From Chloroflexi bacterium OLB14 (GTDB taxonomy: Bacteria > Chloroflexota > Anaerolineae > Anaerolineales > Villigracilaceae), in the NCBI GenBank assembly GCA_001567105.1, contig LMZR01000039.1:61730-125729 (forward strand): 64,000 nucleotides of DNA. Reading direction: 5' to 3'. Numbering within the stretch: position 1 is the first letter of the stretch; each line of letters opens with the position of its first letter. Under the pieces are notes generated by a model. That model made no database searches, was not told the origin of the DNA, and saw only the letters and a program-made list of their open reading frames with translations. Below are positions 56,148 to 64,000 of the stretch, piece by piece. A program made the translations under genes and the position numbers.

Positions 56148-57584
56148 TTAAATTGGCAACAACTCACCCGCTATCAGCGCAGGAAACTCTGTCCGAATAG
56201 CAGAATCAACTTCAGGCGAGAGCAGAGGCGTTGGGTTTGTCGTCATAATTTCTTTGGCTTTTTTCATCGCTTTCGTTTGAGTGTCAGTCGCGCCTTTCTT
56301 TTCCCAAATCGTGCGAGCATCACGGTCTGCGATTTTCGTCATCACCACTTCAGTTTTCATTCTGCTAATTGTATGTTTAGCAGTGATGAACGAACCACCT
56401 GGACCAATTTCTTTAATTAAACCTAAAGCCAAATCATCATCACTAAATGAAATACCGCGTTTCATGCGCTTCATCATCTGCGCCACTTCATCATCAATGA
56501 CTGCTTTGGCAAAATCAAAAGTTTTCAACGCATCAATTAAACCACCGATGTTAAACATATCCATACCACTTAATATACCTGCAATGCCAGACATACCTGT
56601 TTCATAACCTGCTTGGGCATCATTTAATTTTGAATTAGTTAAACCAATGTAACCACCACATGGCACATTATAAAAATGTGCAAGTTGTGCAAACGCCATG
56701 TGCAACATGCCACATTCAATTGCGCCCGATGTATATGCACCACTACGCATATCAGCAACTGTGCCAAGTGTGGCATAAATTGTTGGCGTGCCTTCACGAG
56801 ACATTTGCATCAACATCAATGCTGATAAAAATTCTGCATTGCCTTGCACCAATGTTCCAGACATTGACATTGGCGAAGTTAAACCAGCATTCGGCACAAT
56901 GGTTGGATAAACAGGCAAACCTTGTTTTGCAAAGAACATCACATTTTCAGTTGATAAATGATCCATGGTCAATGGTGAAACAACAGGGCAATAATGATGT
57001 GTAAGAAATGGATGTTTTTTATATTCTGCTTCACCGCCCGCCACAATGTAAGCCATCTTCATCACATCCAACGTATCTTTCATATTTGTTGTAGTAACAC
57101 GCAACGGCTTGACGCAATATTTCATAGCAGGATACAAACGTGAAATTGTGAATTGATCTGGTGGGGCATCATCTGCTAAAGTGGAGATGGAAAAAATATC
57201 ATAGCCAGGTAATTCATTGATGAGATGTGCAATGCGGGCAATATCAGTTGATTCAGCGCGTCTTTCATGACCTGTAATTGGGTCAATGATATCGGGCGCT
57301 GAACTAGCTGTTACGATGACAGGGCTATCCTGCGGAATCGTTTTATCAAATTTCGGGTCACGCGCGTGAAAAGTAAATGACGATGGTACGAGTTTGCGAT
57401 ATTTTTCTACAACTCTTCTCGGAAATTTAACGCGTTCATCTTCTACATGACAGCCATGTTCTTTGAATAATTCGCGCGCAGGCTCATAGCGGACTTTTAA
57501 TCCAACCTCTTCTAAAATTTCCAGCGAGGCATCATGGATTTTTTGAACTTGTTCTTGTGTTAGTAAAGTTGCAAATGATGACAT
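56148..57584 (-). CDS. Trimethylamine methyltransferase (MttB/MtgB) family protein
   Basis: 478 residues, TIM-barrel methyltransferase superfamily. Blocks include SLEILEEVGLKVRYEPAREL, HARDPKFDKTIP, PGYDIFSISTLADDAPPDQF, CPVVSPLTMDHLS and GGYIGLTNSKLNDAQAGYETG. The frame is open with no internal TAG, so it is a non-pyrrolysine member, as in glycine-betaine methyltransferases. It would transfer a methyl to a corrinoid protein; no corrinoid protein gene is seen nearby. Same strand as the PfkB and flavoprotein genes. Confidence 0.85.
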   Translation of the reverse strand: MSSFATLLTQEQVQKIHDASLEILEEVGLKVRYEPARELFKEHGCHVEDERVKFPRRVVEKYRKLVPSSFTFHARDPKFDKTIPQDSPVIVTASSAPDIIDPITGHERRAESTDIARIAHLINELPGYDIFSISTLADDAPPDQFTISRLYPAMKYCVKPLRVTTTNMKDTLDVMKMAYIVAGGEAEYKKHPFLTHHYCPVVSPLTMDHLSTENVMFFAKQGLPVYPTIVPNAGLTSPMSMSGTLVQGNAEFLSALMLMQMSREGTPTIYATLGTVADMRSGAYTSGAIECGMLHMAFAQLAHFYNVPCGGYIGLTNSKLNDAQAGYETGMSGIAGILSGMDMFNIGGLIDALKTFDFAKAVIDDEVAQMMKRMKRGISFSDDDLALGLIKEIGPGGSFITAKHTISRMKTEVVMTKIADRDARTIWEKKGATDTQTKAMKKAKEIMTTNPTPLLSPEVDSAIRTEFPALIAGELLPI

Positions 57585-57606
57585 GGTTTACATCCTTTTT
57601 ATTTTT

Positions 57607-57704
57607 CGTCATTGCGAGCCGCGCTCTTGTTTTTCGCGGCGAAGCAATCTCCAACATAATCATAAGATTGCTTCGTCGGGAAGATCACCCTCCTCGCAAT
57701 GACG
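57607..57704. repeat. MITE-like element, CGTCATTGCGAG family, second copy
   Basis: CGTCATTGCGAG (57607-57618) and CTCGCAATGACG (57693-57704) are inverted ends; body has GAAGCAATCT..AGATTGCTTC as in the first copy. It fills the gap between the PfkB and MttB genes. Confidence 0.88.
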
Positions 57705-57732
57705 ATAATTTTCTCATTCAACCAACGACCTC

Positions 57733-58809
57733 TTAATTTTTTTTCCGTTCTGTTTTTCTTTTTGGTAAAAATCTTTCAGCCAATTTTCTTGTCTCTTTAA
57801 CCAGCGGATTATCCAACAACGGACTATTATCAGGCAAACGAAATAACTTTGTAATTTTCACAAATTCATTATCACGATACACCATTCTATCAACTCGCAA
57901 TGTTCTGGCTAAGCCTTTAATTTCTTGCACTGAAAACATCTTCAAGCCTGAATGAGTCACTTTCAATGAAGCCGCCGCAATCGCAAAGCGCACAGATTCT
58001 TCTAAACTCCAGCCTTGCAAATATCCATAAATATAACCTGATGAAAATGTCGCCCCTGCACCTGAACCATCCACTGCTTTAACTTTCGGCGCATGGACGC
58101 GGATAATCTCATCACCTTGTACCACCATGCAACCTTGACTCGCCATGGTGATAATTGCTGTTTTAATTCCTGAATTAAATAATTTTCTGGCTACTGAAAG
58201 CATGGCTTGTTTTTTACCAATTTGTGCGGCATCTGTCACTGCTTGGCAAATGGTCACTAAGCCTGAATATTTTTTTTAATAACTCTTTATTCTCGTGTCC
58301 ATGTTCAAAATTCAAAAAGACTGGCACATTATTTTTTCTTAGCATATTCCATCGCGCGGATGATATGCGTATCACCATCATACCAATCCACATACAGTAA
58401 TTTTGATTTTTTAATTAATGATAAATCAGCAGTATCTAATGTACTGAGAATCTCTTCTGACCTTTGCCAAAAAATGTCCTGGCGCCTTTTTTTATCCGAG
58501 ACGTTAACTTCTAAAGGCGTTTTTATATTTTTTTGTAAAACGTACTTTGCCTTGCACGCCCCACTTCTTTAACTTATCTGCCACATCATGCCCCAGCAAA
58601 TCATCACCTACGGCTGTGCCAATCATACCAGTCGGCACATTCCATTGACTTAGATTACAAGCAATGATCGCCGCATCATCATACACATAGTCACTGACCT
58701 GATGCACAATCGCGCCTGTATTATGTTTTGGAAGTTTATCCAAAGCCATGATGTAAACAGGCGTTAGCATACCGAAGCCAACATAAGATGGATTAGTTAA
58801 TTTTTTCAT
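57733..58809 (-). CDS. PfkB-family carbohydrate kinase-like protein, three frameshifts, catalytic Asp replaced
   Basis: One protein of ~357 residues is recovered by removing one base each from T7 58528-58534, T6 58332-58337 and T8 58270-58277. N-terminal MKKLTNPSYVGFGMLTPVYI and GMIGTAVGDDLLGHDV fit PfkB. The usual GAGDxF near the C-terminus reads DGSGAGATF, so the catalytic Asp is Ala, and the change needs more than one base. It may be a non-catalytic homologue or use another base. It lies between the MttB and flavoprotein genes. Confidence 0.75.
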
Positions 58810-58900
58810 AAAAAATTAACCACCAAGTGTCACAAAGTAACACGAAGGAAAGGCTTTTAAACCTTTGTGACCCTTCGTGACCCTTCGTGGTAAAAAGGAT

Positions 58901-61324
58901 TTATGCACGGGCTTTCTCGCTTTTGGGGTCATATAAAACAGCTGGGGTCACTTCGGCTTCGTACATGCCTTCGATTAACTCCACTTTAAAACGATTTCCT
59001 TGTTTTGCTAATTCAATCGGTAGATAAGCATACAAAATATTTTTCTTGACAGTGAATCCATAGCCGCCACTGCGAACACGAGTGACAAGTTTATCATCAG
59101 CATAAACCGCTTCACCACCATAAATTTGGACGAATTCATCTGTGCCTGTCAAAACCAATGTGCAAAGTTTTCTTCTTAATCCCTCCGCTTTTTGTTTCAC
59201 CAAAGCATCACGCCCAATGAAATCACCTTTATCTAAATCAACACAAAATCCAAGCCCTGCTTCGTATGGAGTTGTGGTCGGCGTAATATCTGTTGTGAAA
59301 TATTTGAATCCTTTTTCCAAACGCAGTGGATCCAAAACTTTATAGCCACCAAATTGTAAGTTAAATTCTTTGCCCGCTTCCACTAACAAATCCCAAATCA
59401 TAGTGGCGCGATTGTTAGGGATGTATAACTCCCAGCCAAGCTCACCTGCATAACTCACACGCTGGGCATAAACCTGAACTCCATGGAGCAGAATCAACTT
59501 TGTGGTCAAGTAAGGATGCGTTTCGTTTGAAATATCATTGCTTGTGATTTTTTGTAAAGTCAATCTTGCTTTTGGTCCCCATAATGCTAAACAAGCAAAC
59601 TCTTGTGTGATGTCACGAATCGAAACATCTTTATTATTTTCATCTACATGCATTTGAATGCGTGCTAAATCATTGGCGATAAAACCAGAACCCGTGATAA
59701 CCCAAAAATATTCTTCACCCAAACGCGTAACAGTTAAATCAGATTCGATGCCACCATTTTTATTTAAGAACTGCGTATAAATTGCACTGCCGATTGGTTT
59801 ATCAATATTGCTATCAGTTAATTTTTGCAACAATGGCAAGGCACTTTTTCCTTTCACTTCAATTTTTCCAAACGAGGTTAAATCAAATAAGGTCACACCT
59901 TCACGCGTGGATTGATGTTCTAAACGCATGCGTTCAAAATATGGTGGTTTGTTCCAACCCCACAAGCGTTGATCTTCACCCATGCGACGTGATTCTTTAT
60001 CAAAATAATTTGCACGTTCCCAACCAAATTTTTCACCAAACACTGCCCCATTTTCAACCAAACGATAATGCACAGGACTCGTGCGATACGGTCTGCCTGC
60101 TTCACTTTCATCATGCGGAAACTTCATGCGATAATAATATTTAACCGCTTCAACAGTTCGTTCAGCCGCATAATTAAAATCGGAATAATAATTTCCAAAA
60201 CGTGTAGCGCGATAACCATATACATCAATTGGTGCTTCACCATCAATAATCCATTCAGCCATTAACTTACCCATGCCACCTGCGCCACCATAACCATTTA
60301 ATGACATGCCTGCTAACATCCACAGACCTTTTACCCCAGCCATCGGTCCAAGCAACGGTTGACAATCAGGTGTATATGCGCCAGGATGACGAACTAAAGT
60401 AATAATGCCTGCATCTTCTAAAAATGGAATACGCCGAATTGCACCTTCAAGCAATATTTCAAATTGATCAAAATCACCAGGGAAACTTTTGCTCCCATGT
60501 TCCCACGGCGCGCCATCAATCCAACGTGGCAATGGCTTTGGTTCATAACCACCAATCACAAGTCCGCCTGCTTCTTGACGCATATAAACTAAATTATCAG
60601 GGTCGCGCAAACATGGTGTGTTTGGATCAAATTCATGTCCAGGCACTGCACGTAATGCAATATGTTGATGATCAACTGGCGTTGTTGGGATTTGTAAACC
60701 TGCCATGGCGGCGACTCTCGGTGCCCACATTCCAGCCGCATTGACGATAATTTCGCATCGAATCTCGCCTCTATCTGTTACTACACCTTCAACCTCTCCT
60801 TTGGCTGACAGTTTGATTCCCGTCACGCGTGTATTGGTATAAACTTCAACACCTAATTCTTTTGCAAACTTAACCATTGATGTTGTAACAGTATATGGAT
60901 CAAGTTGCCCATCACGCGGAAGATAAATACCACCATATAAATCTTTGTTTGAAAGTTGTGGCATGATTTTCAAAGATTCTTGTGGCGTGATGATTTCACA
61001 ATCTAAGCCTAATGCTTTTGCACGGCTAACACTTCTTTCCATTTCAAGTAATTGCTCTTTACTTGATGCAACCCTCAAACTTCCCACATGATTAAACAAA
61101 CCGAGTTCACTATATAACTCAATGCTATACATGCGAAATCGCAACATGGCTTGTGATGTAGCAAACTGAGTCACCAACCCAGCCGCGTGTGATGATTCGC
61201 CACTTGCAATTTCGCCTTTTTCTACAATCACAACATCCTTGCGCCCAAACTTCGCAAGATGATATGCAACCTGCGCTCCATATATTCCCCCACCGATGAC
61301 TACAATTTGTGCGTGAGTTTTCAT
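58901..61324 (-). CDS. Dimethylglycine/sarcosine dehydrogenase-like flavoprotein (DAO-GcvT fusion)
   Basis: 807 residues. N-terminal FAD domain with GGGIYGAQVAYHLAKFG and SHAAGLVTQF, where the His matches the covalent-FAD site. Then an FAO_M-like middle (~380-430) and a C-terminal GcvT folate domain (EGVTLFDLTSFGKIEVKG, GELGWELYIPNN, DPLRLEKGFKYF). Such enzymes oxidise N-methyl groups to methylene-tetrahydrofolate. It is the first enzyme gene after the DeoR regulator on this strand. Confidence 0.88.
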   Translation of the reverse strand: MKTHAQIVVIGGGIYGAQVAYHLAKFGRKDVVIVEKGEIASGESSHAAGLVTQFATSQAMLRFRMYSIELYSELGLFNHVGSLRVASSKEQLLEMERSVSRAKALGLDCEIITPQESLKIMPQLSNKDLYGGIYLPRDGQLDPYTVTTSMVKFAKELGVEVYTNTRVTGIKLSAKGEVEGVVTDRGEIRCEIIVNAAGMWAPRVAAMAGLQIPTTPVDHQHIALRAVPGHEFDPNTPCLRDPDNLVYMRQEAGGLVIGGYEPKPLPRWIDGAPWEHGSKSFPGDFDQFEILLEGAIRRIPFLEDAGIITLVRHPGAYTPDCQPLLGPMAGVKGLWMLAGMSLNGYGGAGGMGKLMAEWIIDGEAPIDVYGYRATRFGNYYSDFNYAAERTVEAVKYYYRMKFPHDESEAGRPYRTSPVHYRLVENGAVFGEKFGWERANYFDKESRRMGEDQRLWGWNKPPYFERMRLEHQSTREGVTLFDLTSFGKIEVKGKSALPLLQKLTDSNIDKPIGSAIYTQFLNKNGGIESDLTVTRLGEEYFWVITGSGFIANDLARIQMHVDENNKDVSIRDITQEFACLALWGPKARLTLQKITSNDISNETHPYLTTKLILLHGVQVYAQRVSYAGELGWELYIPNNRATMIWDLLVEAGKEFNLQFGGYKVLDPLRLEKGFKYFTTDITPTTTPYEAGLGFCVDLDKGDFIGRDALVKQKAEGLRRKLCTLVLTGTDEFVQIYGGEAVYADDKLVTRVRSGGYGFTVKKNILYAYLPIELAKQGNRFKVELIEGMYEAEVTPAVLYDPKSEKARA

Positions 61325-61349
61325 TCAATACACCTTTTATAAATATTTG

Positions 61350-61483
61350 GTGGTCGAGTAGGGGCGAGGTCTCCTCGCCCTGTATCGAGACCACAAGTTT
61401 TCAAACAACATTTTATTTTATATAACTGTTGGCCTCGATACGGTTTCGGCTATCGCCGCAACCTACTCGACCAACGGCGTACT
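61350..61483. repeat. Cluster of GGTCGAGTAG/CGAGACC palindromic repeats
   Basis: GGTGGTCGAGTAGGGGCGAGGT..GTATCGAGACCAC (about 61350-61392) is followed by GGCCTCGATACGGTTTCGGC and CTACTCGACCAACG (61430-61477). Related copies lie at 15366 and 63227-63385. It is the region between DeoR and the flavoprotein gene. Confidence 0.65.
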
Positions 61484-62258
61484 ATTTTGCTACCAGCACT
61501 TCCACATCATATTCAGCGATTTCTTTCTTTGCTTGTTTACTCATCCCACTATCAGTGACTAATTTATTAACTTCATCAATCTCTGCTACTGGAAAGTTAG
61601 ACACTGCCCCCCACTTGCTATGATCAGCCACAACAATTACTTGACCTTTCGTTCTGTCAATCATCTTTCTTACTACTTCTGCTTCGTGATTAGTTGGCAC
61701 TGTGCAACCATGCTTGAGTGAAATTCCATCCACGCCAAGAATTGCTTTGTTAGCAAAGACCAAGCCTAAATTGTCTAATGCGAAGCGACCTGCTAAAGAA
61801 TTAGAACGAGGTTGAAATTCACCACCAATCAAATGTAGTTTAAATCCTGGCTCAACAATATCAGTTAATATACTCATGTTATTTGTATAAACCGTAATGC
61901 GTGGATTAGGCGGAACATTTTTCAAAACTTGTGCGGCAGTGGAACCACTATTAATAAAAACAATATCACCTTCTGTGATTAGCGAAGCCGCCAGTTCACC
62001 GATTATTTTTTTTTCATCTGGAAATTTTTGAATGCGTTGTTGAAATTCTTGGTCAACCATCACGCGTTGATTTAATATCGCCCCGCCATGTGTTCGTTCT
62101 AAAAATCCTTTATCTTCTAACCATTCTAAATCTCGGCGCACAGTCGCTTCCGATGTATCCAACACATCCATTAAATCTGTAGTGCGCGCAATTTGATGTA
62201 TACCCAAATACTCTTGAATTTTTTCACGGCGTTGGGCAGGGATTAATGGTTTACCCAT
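61482..62258 (-). CDS. DeoR family transcriptional regulator
   Basis: 258 residues. N-terminal HTH: QRREKIQEYLGIHQIARTTDLMDVLDTSEATVRRDLEWLEDKGFLERTHGGAI. The C-terminal DeoRC sugar-phosphate domain has the family pattern DIVFINSGSTAAQVLKNVP and HLIGGEFQPRSNSLAG. It likely represses the downstream flavoprotein-PfkB-MttB genes and answers to a phosphorylated sugar-like ligand. Confidence 0.92.
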   Translation of the reverse strand: MGKPLIPAQRREKIQEYLGIHQIARTTDLMDVLDTSEATVRRDLEWLEDKGFLERTHGGAILNQRVMVDQEFQQRIQKFPDEKKIIGELAASLITEGDIVFINSGSTAAQVLKNVPPNPRITVYTNNMSILTDIVEPGFKLHLIGGEFQPRSNSLAGRFALDNLGLVFANKAILGVDGISLKHGCTVPTNHEAEVVRKMIDRTKGQVIVVADHSKWGAVSNFPVAEIDEVNKLVTDSGMSKQAKKEIAEYDVEVLVAK

Positions 62259-62271
62259 GTTGTATCCTGAA

Positions 62272-62333
62272 AGACCCTAAAGGTTTCCTTGCTGATAATT
62301 CACTTGTATTTTTCTTAAAAAACTTTAGGGTCT
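62272..62333. repeat. Inverted repeat AGACCCTAAAG...CTTTAGGGTCT
   Basis: AGACCCTAAAGGTTT (62272-62286) and AAACTTTAGGGTCT (62320-62333) are near-perfect inverted arms with 33 bases between. It lies in the divergent region between the DeoR and CBS genes; it is a repeat element or a hairpin for both transcripts. Confidence 0.75.
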
Positions 62334-62376
62334 GGATTTTTGACATGTGAAAGATTATAAAAGTATTTGAAGGAAT

Positions 62377-62405
62377 TTGCAAGATTTTAGCATTTTGCAT
62401 ATAAT
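62377..62405 (+). promoter_or_regulatory. Promoter of the CBS protein gene
   Basis: TTGCAA (62377-62382), 17-base spacer, TATAAT (62400-62405). The ATG starts only 7 bases after the -10 box, so translation would begin on a nearly leaderless mRNA. Confidence 0.6.
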
Positions 62406-62411
62406 GGACGT

Positions 62412-63221
62412 ATGTCTACACTTGTCAAAGATTTAATGCATCAAGGTGTTATCACCTGCAAGGCAACTACCACATTGGGGCATGTTGCCGTTTTACTCAA
62501 CCAACATAACGTTCACGCATTATTTGTCACCGACCGTGATGGGCGCATTATGGGTGTAATTTCTGATTTTGATTTAATGGCGGGAGAATGGCTTTCATCT
62601 GACCCTGATAGTTTACATACGATGAAAAGATTAAACGCCTCAGAACTGATGTCTCATCCTGTTGACACAATAGACGCCAATGCTTCGCTGACAGAAGCCG
62701 TTAATAAATTTACTGAACTGCAAATCAGTCGTTTAATGGTGACAGAAAACGAAAAACCAGTCGGCATTCTTTCAATTTCAGATTTGATTGCGAACATTGC
62801 AAAAGCTGAAAAAGCAAAAAGAGATACAGTTGGCGATGTTATGTCGGATGCAATTTTAGTGTGTCGAGGAAAAACTTCAGTTACCTCTGTGGCTCAGGCA
62901 ATGACATCGTCAAGATGGCGCTCTGTTTTAGTTGTAGATGCAAAGGGAAAAGTATTAGGTGTAGTCAGTGGGCATGATCTATTAAATTTTTCTAGGTCGC
63001 CAGTTGATGAGCATGTAATTGTGCGTGATGTGATGCACCCTGCTTTGACAATTGACATCAACTCTAGTTTACGCGAAGCCGCAGATATGATGATTCAAAA
63101 TCATCATCACAGATTAGTTGTGATTGATAAAGAAAACCCAGATGATTTTCCTTTGGGTGTTATCTCATCATTTGATATCGTAGCAGAAATGGCAAAACCA
63201 GATTCTGTTTGGCAGAAATAA
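62412..63221 (+). CDS. Protein with four CBS domains
   Basis: 269 residues made of two CBS pairs. Repeats read VIITCKATTTLGHVAVLLNQH, VDTIDANASLTEAVNKF, GKTSVTSVAQAMTS and TIDINSSLREAADMMIQ, each with the GVISDFD or GVVSGHD return strand. CBS domains bind adenine nucleotides and regulate partners. No enzyme domain is attached; it precedes the second flavoprotein. Confidence 0.9.
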   Translation: MSTLVKDLMHQGVITCKATTTLGHVAVLLNQHNVHALFVTDRDGRIMGVISDFDLMAGEWLSSDPDSLHTMKRLNASELMSHPVDTIDANASLTEAVNKFTELQISRLMVTENEKPVGILSISDLIANIAKAEKAKRDTVGDVMSDAILVCRGKTSVTSVAQAMTSSRWRSVLVVDAKGKVLGVVSGHDLLNFSRSPVDEHVIVRDVMHPALTIDINSSLREAADMMIQNHHHRLVVIDKENPDDFPLGVISSFDIVAEMAKPDSVWQK

Positions 63222-63226
63222 AATTC

Positions 63227-63385
63227 GTTGGTCGAGTAGCCCTGAGCGATTTTTGCGAAGGGCATATCGAGACCAACAAGTTAGATGAAAAAAGAAAATT
63301 ATAGAAATAACAGGTGGTTTCGATACGCCGCAAAGAACAAGTGTCTCGATAAACTCGACAACCAAGCGCGGCTACTCAACCACCG
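63227..63385. repeat. Two CGAGACC-type palindromic repeats
   Basis: GTTGGTCGAGTAGCCCTGAG..GCATATCGAGACCAAC (63228-63280) is followed by TTTCGATACGCCGC..GCTACTCAACCACC (63315-63384). They separate the CBS gene from the flavoprotein gene. Confidence 0.65.
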
Positions 63386-63411
63386 AGTTAAATTTTCAGG
63401 AGCATTCTTTC

Positions 63412-64000
63412 ATGTCAGAATTTCCAACACAGGCGCAAGTTGTCATCATCGGCGGAGGCGTGGGCGGAAACAGCATTGCCTATCACCTAACTAAATTAGG
63501 TTGGAAAGATGTGGTTGTGCTTGAAAGACATGAATTAACTTCTGGCTCCACTTGGCACTCGGCTGGTTTGGTTGGGCAAATGCGTTCAGATGCAAATTTA
63601 ACTCGCATGATGCACTATAGTACGAATCTGTATCGGGAGTTAAAAAATGAAACGGGACAAGATACAGGCTGGAGAGAGGTCGGAGGCGTTCGTCTCGCTT
63701 GCTCCGCTGAAAGAATGGAAGAGACTAAACGTCTAGTGGGCATGGCTCGTTCGTTCGGCGTTCCAATGGAATTAATTTCTCCAAACCAAGCAAAAGATTT
63801 ATTTCCGTTGATGTCATTAGATGGAGTGATCGGCGCGGCATACACACCGAATGATGGCAGTATTGACCCAACAGGTTTAACTAACGCTTTATCTATTGGT
63901 GCAAAAAATCGTGGGGCGAAATTTTTTACAAATACAAATGTTGAAAAAATAAAATATCAAAAAGTGGGACTGGCGTCAGTGAAGTGGTGACGGATAAACG
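63412..64000 (+). CDS. Second FAD-dependent oxidoreductase of the dimethylglycine dehydrogenase type, partial
   Basis: The ATG at 63412 opens MSEFPTQAQVVIIGGGVGGN; the FAD motif is GGGVGGNSIAYHLTKLG and the covalent-FAD region is STWHSAGLVGQM, with the WH pair kept. Frame ends at 63990 as given, but adding one A to the A5 run at 63959-63963 restores KSGTGVSEVVTDK to the window edge. So the gene is longer than seen and likely also carries a GcvT domain. It resembles the 58901 flavoprotein. Confidence 0.85.

Noticed and set aside
56148..57584. Pyrrolysine-containing MttB
   Set aside because: The 478-residue frame has no internal TAG; it belongs with non-pyrrolysine homologues.
61325..61481. 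Glycine riboswitch before the GcvT-type flavoprotein
   Set aside because: Only dispersed palindromes are found; no paired glycine-aptamer motifs were recognised.

Overview
The window looks like the chromosome of a Chloroflexota bacterium, most likely class Anaerolineae, at low to moderate G+C. This rests on inference from gene content: proteins carrying a YvlB/LiaX-type helical module, DUF2089 and DUF4097 proteins, a binding protein with a poly-Gly linker after its lipoprotein cysteine, an ABC-2/SpoIIM fusion, a 7TM-GAF-HTH sensor, and many short dispersed palindromes. No database search was possible. TGA acts as a stop throughout.

Layout. 1-3.1 kb (minus): PadR regulator, short-chain dehydrogenase, ABC ATPase and the start of a MacB-type permease. 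3.1-8.9 kb (minus): a cluster led by a DUF2089 zinc-finger/HTH protein in which five proteins share one ~25-residue helical module, interleaved with two MFS exporters. 9.1-12.9 kb (plus): CorA, an O-methyltransferase-like protein, a HigB/HigA toxin-antitoxin pair between direct repeats, lexA with an SOS box in its promoter, and a small monooxygenase-fold protein. 13.3-25.7 kb (minus): rpoB, then rpsL-rpsG-fusA-tuf-rpmG-tRNA-Trp-secE-nusG-rplK-rplA-rplJ-rplL. rpoC is not next to rpoB, and the two classical ribosomal blocks are in swapped order. 26.0-26.3 kb (plus): tRNA-Phe, tRNA-Gly, tRNA-Cys.

26.5-41.4 kb (mostly minus): tyrS, a lipoprotein, a nucleoside-sugar-epimerase-like protein, an HNH nuclease (plus), a metallo-beta-lactamase-fold hydrolase, an ABC exporter with a SpoIIM-like tail, then lgt, a CDP-alcohol phosphatidyltransferase, ftsK, the membrane sensor, an acetyltransferase, a membrane protein and a purine nucleoside phosphorylase. 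41.5-50 kb: a large HD-GYP phosphodiesterase (plus), ltaE, rluD, lspA, alr, an acetyltransferase (minus), and a YjbQ protein with a DJ-1/PfpI protein (plus). 50.1-56 kb (minus): a PotABCD-like ABC importer and a Pit-type phosphate transporter with its PhoU-like partner. 56.1-64 kb: a locus for N-methylated compounds with an MttB-family methyltransferase, a PfkB-family protein, a dimethylglycine-dehydrogenase-like flavoprotein and a DeoR regulator (minus), then a CBS protein and a second flavoprotein that runs off the end (plus).

Sequence quality affects every reading here. I found 16 apparent one-base frameshifts in 12 genes, nearly all at A/T homopolymers. They include secE, rpmG, rpsL and alr, which a living cell can hardly lose. 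I therefore treat them as probable consensus errors of a long-read assembly and annotate each such locus as one gene.
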